A stretch of 64,000 nucleotides of DNA, from positions 194,413 to 258,412 of the forward strand of contig NZ_HE978580.1 of the NCBI RefSeq assembly GCF_000311865.1, given 5' to 3'. A model generated the notes under the pieces. It was not told the origin of the DNA. It did no database searches and saw only the letters and a list, made by a program, of their open reading frames with translations. This document shows, in pieces, positions 44,455-53,144 of the stretch. The first letter of the stretch is position 1, and every line of letters begins with the position of its first letter. The DNA comes from Peptoniphilus obesi ph1. GTDB taxonomy: Bacteria > Bacillota > Clostridia > Tissierellales > Peptoniphilaceae. The position numbers and the translations under genes were made by a program.

Positions 44455-45645
44455 TTAGGCAGTAGCACCGATTTTTAATAGTTTAACTGCTTCTCTTAAA
44501 ACTAAGATTCCATCAACTCTTTCCTTACCTAAGAAACCAACCATACCATTTCCAGCAAATAGTTCCTTTAAGTCTTGAAAAGACCTATTTCCTCTATCTC
44601 CAATCTTGTAGTATGAAAAATCGCCAAAGGCTACTGCAAGCTTTCCTTTTTCAGCTTTTGGAGCAAAGGCTGATGTGTAGGCAGGATATCCTAAAAGTCT
44701 ATCTGGTTCTCCATCTTTAAGTGATGGTTGCCAAATATATGCACCATTAACATCTTTAAGCTTTCTAATTTGAGCAACTGTTGCATCATTTAAAATGAAG
44801 GCGGCTTTCTTCCTATAAGGCCTATCTAAGGAGTAAACTAAATCAATTAGTTCATCTGCAGTAATTGTTTGAGCCTTTGTTGTACCTCCAAGTTCTCCAC
44901 CCTTTTTAGAATCAAAAATTCCCGTAGGTTTGTTTACTCCATCGCCATTTAAGAAAGCATCTTCTTCAGCATTTGCTAGCGCTCTAGTAAATTCTTCAGT
45001 GATATATTTTTCTAAATTAAAGGCTGCATCATAGAGAAGTTCTTCAGTAACTTTAATACCGACGTGGAGTTTATGTGCATCAAGAGATACTTGATCGAAT
45101 GTGCCATCTCCAAAGGTAAGTTTACCACCTTCTTCAACCCATAGGGCTGCTGGTTTAGTAGCTGCAATATTGATTTTATGAAGTCCAGAAGTTTGAACTT
45201 TTGTAGCGAGTTTTCTTACAATATTTTCTTCTTCAAGACCGTTTACAATATCTGTTTCCATCTCTTCTGGAACTAAATATCCACCACTTTCATCTGTGCC
45301 TACTTTTAATTCATTAGAAATATCTCTGAAGTTAGTTCTTAATGCCTTCATCATAGATTTCTTATATACATTTCTAGCTCTCATTGGTTTATCTTCCTCA
45401 TTAAAAGTAGCAGGCTCATTTGTTAGTGCTTGAGTAGTAGGTTTTTCCAAGGATTTATCCATTTCTTCTTCCCTCTTCTTTCTTTCAATTTCACGAGTAT
45501 AATTCTCGATAGTTCTCTCCATCTCTTCATATGTCTTAAAGTCTTCATCAGACATTAGACCCTTTTCATCTTTCTTAGATTCAGCAAATGCCTTTGCCTC
45601 GTCCCAAGCTTTAGTTCTCTTTTCCATTAGTTCTTTTAAATTCAT
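44455..45645 (-). CDS. HK97-fold major capsid protein with N-terminal delta domain
   Basis: This 396-residue protein has a charged coiled-coil N-terminus of about 105 residues that acts as scaffold and is removed by the prohead protease. The HK97 core follows (GTDESGGYLVPEEMETDIV, VRKLATKVQTSGLHKI, FLNGDGVNKPTGIFD, AVAFGDFSYYKIGDRG). This is the building block of the icosahedral head. It is four bases from the protease gene, as in HK97 itself. Confidence 0.93.
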   Translation of the reverse strand: MNLKELMEKRTKAWDEAKAFAESKKDEKGLMSDEDFKTYEEMERTIENYTREIERKKREEEMDKSLEKPTTQALTNEPATFNEEDKPMRARNVYKKSMMKALRTNFRDISNELKVGTDESGGYLVPEEMETDIVNGLEEENIVRKLATKVQTSGLHKINIAATKPAALWVEEGGKLTFGDGTFDQVSLDAHKLHVGIKVTEELLYDAAFNLEKYITEEFTRALANAEEDAFLNGDGVNKPTGIFDSKKGGELGGTTKAQTITADELIDLVYSLDRPYRKKAAFILNDATVAQIRKLKDVNGAYIWQPSLKDGEPDRLLGYPAYTSAFAPKAEKGKLAVAFGDFSYYKIGDRGNRSFQDLKELFAGNGMVGFLGKERVDGILVLREAVKLLKIGATA

Positions 45646-45649
45646 ATCT

Positions 45650-46336
45650 TTACCTCCAAGTATTTTTAATATTGTTTAATCTTTCTTCTACCTCACTCAT
45701 TGAGTGAGTCCTTACCTCTTTATTTATCTTTGTTAAGAGCGAATTTGTAACTGTTCGTCTTGAAAAGACCATGTTCGTAACTTTCTCATCTTTTCTTTTA
45801 TCAGTGAGAGTTCCGTCACAAAATCCCATCTCAATGGCCTTATTCTTATCAAACCAAGTCTCCCCATCCATTAGATTTGAAATCTCTTCTCTGGATAAAC
45901 CTGTCTTAATCTCATAGGCATTGATGATTGATTCCTTGACTTCCTTTAACATATCTATGGCTTTTTGCATTTCTTTTGAGTCACCAATAGCCACAGTTAA
46001 AGGGTTGTGAATCATCATTAATGATGTTGGACTCATCAATACTTCAGTTCCTGCCATAGCAATGACCGATGCTGCTGATGCTGCAAGTCCGTCAATCTTA
46101 ATGGTTACATTTCCCTTGTGTTCTAAAAGCATGGTGTAAATTCTTGATGCTGCAATACAATCTCCACCAGGGGAGTTGATCCATACAGTTATGTCTCCAC
46201 TTTTGTTTTTTAATTCTTCAAAAAAGAGCCTTGGCGTGATTTCATCATCAAACCAAGACTCTTCTGCAATAACTCCATCTATATAGAGTTCATTTGAATC
46301 CTTTTTCCAGTTCCAAAATATTTTATTGTTCTTCAT
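45650..46336 (-). CDS. ClpP-like prohead protease
   Basis: This 228-residue serine protease has the ClpP fold. It shows the oxyanion motif SPGGDCIAASRIY, the nucleophilic serine in LAASAASVIAMAG, the catalytic histidine in LMMIHNPL and the acid residue in the following helix (GLSREEISNLMDGETWF). It cleaves the capsid delta domain during maturation. Its start overlaps the end of the portal gene. Confidence 0.92.
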   Translation of the reverse strand: MKNNKIFWNWKKDSNELYIDGVIAEESWFDDEITPRLFFEELKNKSGDITVWINSPGGDCIAASRIYTMLLEHKGNVTIKIDGLAASAASVIAMAGTEVLMSPTSLMMIHNPLTVAIGDSKEMQKAIDMLKEVKESIINAYEIKTGLSREEISNLMDGETWFDKNKAIEMGFCDGTLTDKRKDEKVTNMVFSRRTVTNSLLTKINKEVRTHSMSEVEERLNNIKNTWR

Positions 46337-47564
46337 TAGGATTTATTTTTTCTCCTTTCTGCTGATAAAAACTACCAGCCTTATCAAGTGGTAGCATATT
46401 TCCATTTACAAGATATAGGTCTCCACCTTCTTCAGCCGATATCCTATCTAGGTTTTCTAATTCTCTTATGTCATTTGCACTCATCCAGCCATTTTGTCTT
46501 CCTACAGCATATCCATTCATCCTTGATTCATAGTCTCCCCTCAGAAGTCCATCAAGATTAAATTTAATAAAGTAGGATTCTTTTTCTTTCTTTGTTAATA
46601 GTGCTCTTTCCAAAGATTGCTCCCAACGAACGATCCAAGGGTCAAGAGTGTATTTAACAAATTCAAGCGACTGCTGTTCTATATTTGAAAAAGACGACCT
46701 CTCTAGGTCGCCGATCATATGAGGTGGTATTCTGAATATTCTTGCTATCTCATTTAATTGAAACTTTCTAGTTTCCAAAAATTGGGCCTCACTTGGTGCG
46801 ATGGCTATGGGTTGGTATTTCATCCCTTCTTCAAGTACAGCCACTTTGTTGGCGTTCTTAGGCCCCTGAAAGGCTGCGTTCCATGACTCTCTTACTCTTT
46901 CTGGGTCTTTGATAATTCCTGGATGTTCTAAAACTCCACCTGGTTGTGCTCCATTTAGGAAGAATGACGCTCCATAATCTTCACAAGCCATAGCCATACC
47001 AATGGCATTTTTTGCCATGGTGATTGGTGAGTAGCCCATAAGACCATCAAACCCAAGTCCTGGTATGTGAAGGACATCTTCTTTTAAAAGATAAACTTCT
47101 TCTGATTTGTGATTGTATTTATAGAAGATTTCTCCATCCTCACTTCGCATAACAGTCATCTTATTTGGCATTAATGGATAAAGTCCAATAACCTCATTTC
47201 TACCATTACGAATTATTTGAGCATAGGCATTACCCCACAATAAAAGGTGAGTCATTAGTGTTTCTCTAAAAACAAATGAAGTCATCTCTGTATTTGGTTC
47301 ATCGTGCAAAAGAAAATATATGGCATGGCCTTTTGCTTTTTCTTTTGAGTTTGAATTTTCTTTCTTGTATAGATGTAAGGGAAGTCCAGCTAAGGTTTCA
47401 GCAAGAACTCTCACACATGAATAAACTGCTGTCATTTGCATGGCAGTAAATTCGTTGACATTCCTTCCTGCTGTTGTCCTCCCAAATAAAAAAGACGATG
47501 AAGATATCCTCTCCCCGTCTTTAGGTTTGTCTCTCGACTTGAATATTAAGTTTAAAATGTTTAT
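46323..47564 (-). CDS. Portal protein (HK97 type), apparently starting at ATA
   Basis: The 413-residue portal has the family segments VYSCVRVLAETLAGLPLHLYK, FVFRETLMTHLLLWGNAYAQIIR, LHIPGLGFDGLMGYSP and LERSSFSNIEQQSLEFVKYTL. It forms the dodecameric channel for DNA packaging. A strong AGGAGG ends seven bases before ATA-AAC-ATT-TTA-AAC, giving the N-terminus (M)NILNLIF that homologues have. An in-frame ATG lies 27 bases upstream but has no ribosome binding site. I therefore chose ATA; the choice is inference. Confidence 0.85.
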   Translation of the reverse strand: MNILNLIFKSRDKPKDGERISSSSFLFGRTTAGRNVNEFTAMQMTAVYSCVRVLAETLAGLPLHLYKKENSNSKEKAKGHAIYFLLHDEPNTEMTSFVFRETLMTHLLLWGNAYAQIIRNGRNEVIGLYPLMPNKMTVMRSEDGEIFYKYNHKSEEVYLLKEDVLHIPGLGFDGLMGYSPITMAKNAIGMAMACEDYGASFFLNGAQPGGVLEHPGIIKDPERVRESWNAAFQGPKNANKVAVLEEGMKYQPIAIAPSEAQFLETRKFQLNEIARIFRIPPHMIGDLERSSFSNIEQQSLEFVKYTLDPWIVRWEQSLERALLTKKEKESYFIKFNLDGLLRGDYESRMNGYAVGRQNGWMSANDIRELENLDRISAEEGGDLYLVNGNMLPLDKAGSFYQQKGEKINPNEEQ

Positions 47565-47597
47565 ATTACCACCTCCTAAAATTTTAATCATTTGTGA

Positions 47598-47603
47598 TAT
47601 AAT
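47598..47603 (+). promoter_or_regulatory. Extended -10 promoter of the DUF3800 gene
   Basis: TGATATAAT contains TGN directly before TATAAT, an extended -10 element, about 29 bases before the start codon. No good -35 is present. It lies within the 5' part of the oppositely oriented portal gene region. Confidence 0.5.
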
Positions 47604-47631
47604 GTTAATATATTTACTGGAAGGACAAACC

Positions 47632-48303
47632 ATGAACATATATATCGACGAATCAGGAACAATTAATAATCAACTTAAAAATGAATACTTCATTATCACG
47701 TTAATTATTCCAGATAATTCTAATGCTTTAAAAAGATCCTATAAACGTTTTGTAGCATCTAATCTTGAAGAGCTTAAAAGAATAGACAATAGGCAAAAAA
47801 TGTTTTTAAATGGAGCATTTCATGAGTTAAAAGGTTCTGCTTTTGATAGACCCATGAAACAAAAATTTATAAACTTCTTTGCCAGAAAAAACAACTTCAG
47901 TCTTTTCTATATAAAAGTTGACAATTCAAGACTCAAAGATACTTTTTGTTCAAATACATCTAGAGTTTTCAATTACCTATTAAAAATATCACTGGACTAC
48001 TTCATAAGAAATAATTACATACCAAGTGAGAATCATCTTTTACAACTTGATGAAAGAAATGAAAGAACCGAATCGAGATTCTTTCTTGAGGACTATTTAA
48101 ACACTGAACTTTGCATAACTGGGATTAATCAAGGAAATTTTGCGGTTTCATATTTTGACTCTGCCAATAACTCAAATATTCAAATCGCTGATGTTTTCTC
48201 AAATATCTTGTATTCTCATCTTAAAACAGGTAATTACGCAGATGAGTTTAAAACTTTAAGAGACAATGGCATCTTAAAATATATTTTTGAATTTCCCCTA
48301 TAA
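47632..48303 (+). CDS. DUF3800 protein, plus-strand prophage cargo
   Basis: This 223-residue protein starts MNIYIDESGTINNQ, the N-terminal acidic signature of DUF3800. The conserved central asparagine/glutamate-rich part and a C-terminal QIADVFSNILYSH with the second aspartate complete a nuclease-like metal site. DUF3800 proteins are linked to mobile elements and phage defence, but the reaction is undefined. The gene faces the late operon, between portal and large terminase. A candidate structured RNA with its own promoter follows directly. Confidence 0.82.
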   Translation: MNIYIDESGTINNQLKNEYFIITLIIPDNSNALKRSYKRFVASNLEELKRIDNRQKMFLNGAFHELKGSAFDRPMKQKFINFFARKNNFSLFYIKVDNSRLKDTFCSNTSRVFNYLLKISLDYFIRNNYIPSENHLLQLDERNERTESRFFLEDYLNTELCITGINQGNFAVSYFDSANNSNIQIADVFSNILYSHLKTGNYADEFKTLRDNGILKYIFEFPL

Positions 48304-48306
48304 AAC

Positions 48307-48335
48307 TTGACTTTTTTCTATTTTTAAAGTATCAT
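48307..48335 (+). promoter_or_regulatory. Promoter of the candidate RNA after DUF3800
   Basis: TTGACT and TATCAT are separated by 17 bases, beginning four bases after the DUF3800 stop. There is no frame with a ribosome binding site downstream before the terminator, which points to a non-coding transcript. Confidence 0.7.
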
Positions 48336-48341
48336 GATTAT

Positions 48342-48451
48342 ACCAACAGTAAGTCTTATTCAAGTGCCATTATCTAGGTAAGCGATATGTGTTATCGTCA
48401 CTCATAAGCAATTGGTATACATATTCTAGCCACCTATATGGTGGCTTTTTT
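48342..48451 (+). ncRNA. Candidate DUF3800-associated structured RNA
   Basis: About 100 bases between a near-consensus promoter and a strong terminator (AGCCACC/GGTGGCT stem, T run). ACCAA at the 5' end pairs with TTGGT at 48412-48416, enclosing internal hairpins such as CGATA/TATCG with a TGTGT loop. Several DUF3800 genes are known from RNA-motif surveys to have nearby conserved RNAs; I recall this in general terms and cannot assign a motif number. The function may be as antitoxin, guide or regulator. Confidence 0.55.
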
Positions 48452-48523
48452 CGTGCATTTTTACTTAACTCTAAATCTCGCCACTTTTCTAAATTTGGCT
48501 ATGATAAATCAAAAATAGCGAGA

Positions 48524-50113
48524 TTAAAAAACAATCAATCCCCTATCATCATAAACTGACTCACTTGTATCATTTCCACACCTTATAGCCCTATCAAGAG
48601 CCATTATTGTAGCAATTACACCATCTATCTTTTCTGTAGATTTTTCCTTGTCTGCTTTTATATTTCCAGCAGGATCAGTTCTTATAAAAATATTGTCCAT
48701 CATCCATCTTAGAACTGGATGACCTCCATGGGCTATTTTTCTTTCAAGGGTTAGTTTCATGAGTTCTTTAGTTGGTGGAGACATATCTTTAAATCCTTGA
48801 CCAAAAGGAACTACTGTAAAACCCATGCCTTCTAAGTTTTGAACCATCTGAACTGCTCCCCATCTATCAAAGGCTATTTCTCTGATGTTATATTTTTCTC
48901 CCAAGTCCTCTATGAATTTCTCAATAAAACCATAGTGGACAACATTGCCTTCTGTAGTTTGAATATAGCCTTGCTTATGCCATAGGTCATAGTTTACGTG
49001 GTCTCTTTTTACTCTTAGGTCGAGATTGTCTTCTGGCAACCAAAAGTAGGGTAATATTTGATATTTATCATCTTCGTCTATTGGAGGAAAGACTAAAACA
49101 AAGGCGGTAATATCTGTTGTAGATGAAAGATCAAGACCACCATAGCAAACTCTACCTTTTAGTTCTTTTTCATTAACAGCAAAGTTACATAAGTCCCATT
49201 TTTCCATAGGCATCCACCTAATTGCTTGTTTGACCCATTGATTAAGTCTTAGTTGTCTAAAAGCATTCTCTTCAGTTGGATTTTGCTTAGCCGATTCACA
49301 GGCTTGTCTTACTTTTTCTATAGGAACTGTAATTCCAAGAGACGGATTTGCTTTATGCCATACTTTTTCATCTGTCCAGTCATCTTCTCTGTCTGCTCCA
49401 TAAATCACAGGATAAAAAGTTGGATCAGTTTTTCTTCCTTCAAGTATGTCGACTGCCTTTTGGTGAGTCTCATAGCAGATTGATTTTGTATCTGTTCCAG
49501 CAGTTGTTATTAGAAAATATAAGGGCTGGGTCCTTGCATCTCCAGAGCCCTTTGTCATTACATCAAATAATTTTCTATTTGGCTGAGTATGAAGTTCGTC
49601 AAAGACCACACCATGAATATTAAATCCGTGTTTAGAATAAGCCTCTGCAGATAAAACTTGGTAAAAAGAATTAGTCGGCTTATATATCATCCTCTTTTGA
49701 GATGCTAGAATCTTTACTCTTTTAGATAGGGCTGGACTCATCCTTACCATATCAGCTGCAACATCAAAGACAATAGTTGCTTGTTGTCTGTCTGCAGCAC
49801 ATCCATAAACTTCTGCTCTTTCTTCTCCATCACCACAAGTAAGAAGAAGTGCCACAGCAGCTGCAAGTTCAGATTTGCCCATCTTCTTTGGTATTTCAAT
49901 ATAGGCTGTATTAAATTGACGGTATCCTGTATCTTTTACAATGCCAAATAAGTCTCTTATGATTTCTTCTTGCCAGTCAATAAGCTTGAAGTCTTTGCCT
50001 GCCCATCTACCCTTTGTATGCTTCAGACATTCTATAAAAGTGACAGCATAGTCTGCTTTGTTTTTATCATAGTGAGATGTAGACAGCATAAATTTTGTTG
50101 GTTTATATTTCAT
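48524..50113 (-). CDS. terL: Phage terminase large subunit
   Basis: This 529-residue packaging motor has an ATPase half, with Walker A-like IEIPKKMGKSELAAA, Walker B GVVFDELH and the coupling motif LITTAGTD. Its nuclease half carries acidic residues in CYGGLDLSSTTDITAF, FDRWGA and the C-terminal TEKIDGVIATIMALDRA. It cuts and packages concatemeric DNA. It is separated from the small subunit by the modification genes. The ATG follows GGAGG. Confidence 0.93.
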   Translation of the reverse strand: MKYKPTKFMLSTSHYDKNKADYAVTFIECLKHTKGRWAGKDFKLIDWQEEIIRDLFGIVKDTGYRQFNTAYIEIPKKMGKSELAAAVALLLTCGDGEERAEVYGCAADRQQATIVFDVAADMVRMSPALSKRVKILASQKRMIYKPTNSFYQVLSAEAYSKHGFNIHGVVFDELHTQPNRKLFDVMTKGSGDARTQPLYFLITTAGTDTKSICYETHQKAVDILEGRKTDPTFYPVIYGADREDDWTDEKVWHKANPSLGITVPIEKVRQACESAKQNPTEENAFRQLRLNQWVKQAIRWMPMEKWDLCNFAVNEKELKGRVCYGGLDLSSTTDITAFVLVFPPIDEDDKYQILPYFWLPEDNLDLRVKRDHVNYDLWHKQGYIQTTEGNVVHYGFIEKFIEDLGEKYNIREIAFDRWGAVQMVQNLEGMGFTVVPFGQGFKDMSPPTKELMKLTLERKIAHGGHPVLRWMMDNIFIRTDPAGNIKADKEKSTEKIDGVIATIMALDRAIRCGNDTSESVYDDRGLIVF

Positions 50114-50149
50114 TTGACCTCCTTCCTCTAAAAATAGGCATAAAAAATA

Positions 50150-50164
50150 CTAGCCGTTAGCTAG
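50150..50164 (-). terminator. Small hairpin terminator upstream of terL
   Basis: CTAGC and GCTAG pair around a five-base loop, followed by TATTTTTT on the minus strand. It may limit read-through from the methylation genes into terL. Confidence 0.5.
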
Positions 50165-50205
50165 TTCACTACGAGAAAAAGAGCCTTCGCTCAATTTCTT
50201 GATTT

Positions 50206-50436
50206 CTAATTATTTTGTTTTCCTAGTTCATAGGCCTCTTTTAACATTTCTTTTAATGACCATACTGAAACTTCTAAAAAGTCTTCTGAATCATTGTTTC
50301 TTTTTTCTAAGTCTCCTCTTTCTTCTATTGCACAAGAATGTTTCTTGGCAATTTCTAAAAGTGCTTTATCTCTTTTTTCATTAATTCTTTTGGTGGCCTC
50401 TAAAAAGCATTGCCTTTTCAATTCTTGGTTTGTCAT
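50206..50436 (-). CDS. Hypothetical small phage protein
   Basis: A 76-residue charged protein, predicted mainly helical (QCFLEATKRINEKRDKALLEIAKKHS, WSLKEMLKEAYELGKQNN). It follows the preceding gene with no spacing. The family is unknown; in position it is among genes for packaging and modification. No catalytic motif was noticed. Confidence 0.6.
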   Translation of the reverse strand: MTNQELKRQCFLEATKRINEKRDKALLEIAKKHSCAIEERGDLEKRNNDSEDFLEVSVWSLKEMLKEAYELGKQNN

Positions 50437-50769
50437 TTATCTCACTCCTCTTTTCTTATTCTTTTGGAGATTATCTATAAAGTCATCAAACCATTTCGCT
50501 CCAATCTCAAGTCTTATAATTGGAAGTCTTCCTAACTTGTTGTACTTTAAACTTACTATCCTTAAGTCTTCAGGAAGGTCGCTTTCGTAAAATTCGTTAA
50601 TTGTTTTTCCCATTGTGATATAAATTGTGTCATCTTCAAGGTAGTCTTTTAAATAATCTTGGAAAGCTAAGTCTCCATTTTCTCCTTCGTAAAGTCCAAG
50701 CATTGTAATTGCTGAAGAGTCGATTAACTCATTTAAATCTTCCTGTGTTTTCATGTATTTGTATGCCAT
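50437..50769 (-). CDS. Hypothetical small phage protein
   Basis: This 110-residue acidic protein opens MAYKYMKTQEDLNELIDSSAITMLG and ends with KWFDDFIDNLQKNKKRG. The chosen ATG lies behind AAGGAG at five bases; the longer frame has no such site. No family is recognised. It lies between the DUF4314 and the 76-residue genes, all co-directional. Confidence 0.6.
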   Translation of the reverse strand: MAYKYMKTQEDLNELIDSSAITMLGLYEGENGDLAFQDYLKDYLEDDTIYITMGKTINEFYESDLPEDLRIVSLKYNKLGRLPIIRLEIGAKWFDDFIDNLQKNKKRGVR

Positions 50770-50868
50770 ATTTTTCTCCTTATCTTTTTTTGTATGTACA
50801 TATAACCGTACTGTCAAAAATAAAGCAAGTTAATTAAAGGATATAATGGCTATATTTCAACCTTTGCT

Positions 50869-51081
50869 CTATATTTTTTCTATTCTATCCACTCTGAAAA
50901 TTACATTTAACATCGAACCATTATCCCATTTTACTAGGATTGATCCAATGGCATCCACCCCATAAACTGTGCCTAAAGTTCCAACTGGTGGTGCCTGTTC
51001 ATCTTCCATTTGGATTAGTTTTACTCTTGTACCTACAGGATAAGTTTCTTTTAATTTTTGTATAATTTCTCTTGAAATCAT
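50869..51081 (-). CDS. DUF4314 protein
   Basis: The 70 residues match the small DUF4314 beta-barrel: YPVGTRVKLIQMEDEQAPPVGTLGTVYGVDAIGSILVKWDNGSMLNVI. Members occur in phages and conjugative elements, beside modification or replication genes. Function unknown. A GTGAGGTGATTAGATG start context is clear. Confidence 0.8.
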   Translation of the reverse strand: MISREIIQKLKETYPVGTRVKLIQMEDEQAPPVGTLGTVYGVDAIGSILVKWDNGSMLNVIFRVDRIEKI

Positions 51082-51124
51082 CTAATCACCTCACATACAT
51101 ATATCACTCAAATACTGATTTATA

Positions 51125-52360
51125 TCAAGTTAGATTAATAGCATCTTCATACTTATATTTTTTTCCATCTCTTAAAAGGCTTACATCTTTATCACTACCA
51201 ACTAGTTCAATAAATCTATTTACAATGACATCTACAAATTTTTCATCAAGTTCAATCATCCTACAAATTCTATCAGTCTGTTCACAAGCTATTAGTGTAC
51301 TTCCACTTCCACCAAATGGATCAAGTACAATGGAGTTTGTCATTGATGAATTTTTAATAGGATAAGATAAAAGAGGAATAGGTTTCATAGTAGGGTGGTC
51401 GCCATTTTTTCTTGGTTTATCAAATTCCCAAATGGTAGACTCCTTCCTTCCTGTATACCAGTTGTGTTTTCCTTTTTTCTTCCAACCATAAAGAATTGGT
51501 TCATGTTGCCATTGATATGGACTTCTTCCAAGTACAAGGGACTGCTTTTTCCAAATACAAGTACCAGATAAATAAAAGCCAGCATCTTGAAATGCCTTTC
51601 TGAAATTAAGTCCCTCTGTATCTGCATGGAAAACATAAATCGAACCATCATCTGCGAGGAATTTCTCCATATTTAAAAAGGAGCTTAGTAAAAATTCATA
51701 GAATTTATCTTGCTCCATATTGTCATTTTTAATTTTTCCAGCTGATCCTTCATAGTTTACGTTGTATGGAGGGTCTGTGATGATAAGATTTGCTTTTGAT
51801 TCTCCCATTAATTTCTCGTAAGTGGTTTCATCTGTAGAATCTCCACAAATAAGTTTGTGCTTACCTAAGGTCCAAATATCTCCAACTTTAGAAAAAGTAG
51901 GTTTTTCTAATTCCTTGTCTACATCAAAACCGTCATCTTCTGTATCATTTCCAAGGTCAAAAATATTAGATAGCTCATCTGGTGAAAACCCAGTAAGTTC
52001 TACATTAAAACCATAATCTTCCAGGGACTCAATTTCTACTCTTAATAGTTCTTCATCCCAACCAGCATCAAGAGCCATTCTGTTATCAGCTAAGATATAG
52101 GCTTTCTTCTGTGCCTCGTTTAGATGGTCTGCAAAGACACAAGGTACTTCTTTTATCCCTTCTTCCTTTGCCGCCATAATTCTTCCATGACCAGCAATCA
52201 CTCCGTAGTCTTTATCAATAATTACAGGATTGATGAAACCAAACTCTCGAATTGATGATCGTAGTTTGTTAATCTGGTCTGCTGAATGAGTCCTTGCATT
52301 ATTTACATAGGGTACAAGTTTTTCAATATCAACTAATTTCATTTCTTTTGTTGTAATCAT
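51125..52360 (-). CDS. DNA methyltransferase with N-terminal ParB-like domain
   Basis: This 411-residue protein has a ParB/Srx-type nuclease-like domain first (LVPYVNNARTHSADQINKLRSSIREFGFINPVIIDKDYGVIAGHGR). Then comes an adenine or cytosine-N4 methyltransferase, with catalytic DPPYNV and SAM-binding LDPFGGSGST. The order (DPPY first) marks the beta class. Phages use it to mark their DNA against restriction. Its ATG overlaps the stop of the SAM synthetase gene, which would supply its methyl donor. Confidence 0.9.
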   Translation of the reverse strand: MITTKEMKLVDIEKLVPYVNNARTHSADQINKLRSSIREFGFINPVIIDKDYGVIAGHGRIMAAKEEGIKEVPCVFADHLNEAQKKAYILADNRMALDAGWDEELLRVEIESLEDYGFNVELTGFSPDELSNIFDLGNDTEDDGFDVDKELEKPTFSKVGDIWTLGKHKLICGDSTDETTYEKLMGESKANLIITDPPYNVNYEGSAGKIKNDNMEQDKFYEFLLSSFLNMEKFLADDGSIYVFHADTEGLNFRKAFQDAGFYLSGTCIWKKQSLVLGRSPYQWQHEPILYGWKKKGKHNWYTGRKESTIWEFDKPRKNGDHPTMKPIPLLSYPIKNSSMTNSIVLDPFGGSGSTLIACEQTDRICRMIELDEKFVDVIVNRFIELVGSDKDVSLLRDGKKYKYEDAINLT

Positions 52361-53139
52361 ATGAGCCCCCACTTAGCAAATTCCTCAAAACCACCAATAG
52401 AGTTAATGTAGTTTCTAGCAATTTCTACAATTTCTGAATATGGTCTACCATCAACAGTTTCATCCCCGATTGCACAGGATAATTCAATCTCTCTATTTTC
52501 TTCTTGTGCCTTTAGGTGGGCATAAATATTAACCGATACATCAGCCTTGGATAGGTCTTTACCATAAAGACCCCCACCAGTTACTGCTCGTCCCATATCA
52601 GAACCGAGTTTTCTATTAGTTGCTCCAGTATCAACATTATATCCTCCAGTCCAATCTCCTAATGGATTTACAATTCCTCTTGGATAAATTGATTTTAAAA
52701 TTTCTGTAGATACATTTGACTGACAAATAATAAGTTTATCCCCATCAAGAATGTATTTCCCATCGTAAGGATAATTAGAATAAATTTCACGAGCAATTAA
52801 AGATAGTTCCTTTTCTTCGTCTGATGTAGGCACTCCCTTAAAGATTCCATTATCTCCACATTTTAACTTATCTTTCTGATTATTTGATAGGTGGATATCC
52901 TGCTCAACTATTTTAATATCTGCTATGACCTCTCCAGCTATCCTCTTAATCGCTGTTTCAATTTCTTTTTTATTTAGATTACAATCTGTTTCAATAATTA
53001 CATGACAATTTCCATGCCCCAGCAAAACTTCAACTGCTATTTTAGGATTATCTTTTTCTTTATATGCTAAATCTACAATTGCACCAGCAATACAATCTGC
53101 TATTTTATCTGGATGCTTTGGATTTACTTTTTCAAACAA
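52357..53139 (-). CDS. metK: Compact phage S-adenosylmethionine synthetase
   Basis: This 260-residue enzyme makes SAM from methionine and ATP. HPDKIADCIAGAIVD near the N-terminus and NPLGDWTGGYNVDTGATNRKLGSDMGRAVTGGGLYGKD later match the methionine- and ATP-binding motifs of MetK. It is about 130 residues shorter than cellular enzymes, with reductions in the loops and central domain, a form found in phages. It is coupled to the methyltransferase gene, so it probably keeps SAM available for DNA modification. Confidence 0.88.
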   Translation of the reverse strand: MFEKVNPKHPDKIADCIAGAIVDLAYKEKDNPKIAVEVLLGHGNCHVIIETDCNLNKKEIETAIKRIAGEVIADIKIVEQDIHLSNNQKDKLKCGDNGIFKGVPTSDEEKELSLIAREIYSNYPYDGKYILDGDKLIICQSNVSTEILKSIYPRGIVNPLGDWTGGYNVDTGATNRKLGSDMGRAVTGGGLYGKDLSKADVSVNIYAHLKAQEENREIELSCAIGDETVDGRPYSEIVEIARNYINSIGGFEEFAKWGLI

Positions 53140-53144
53140 TACAA

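Noticed and set aside
48361..48450. CRISPR array or tRNA in the spacer after DUF3800
   Set aside because: No direct repeats of CRISPR length and no cloverleaf were found. The structure fits a single folded RNA with terminator.
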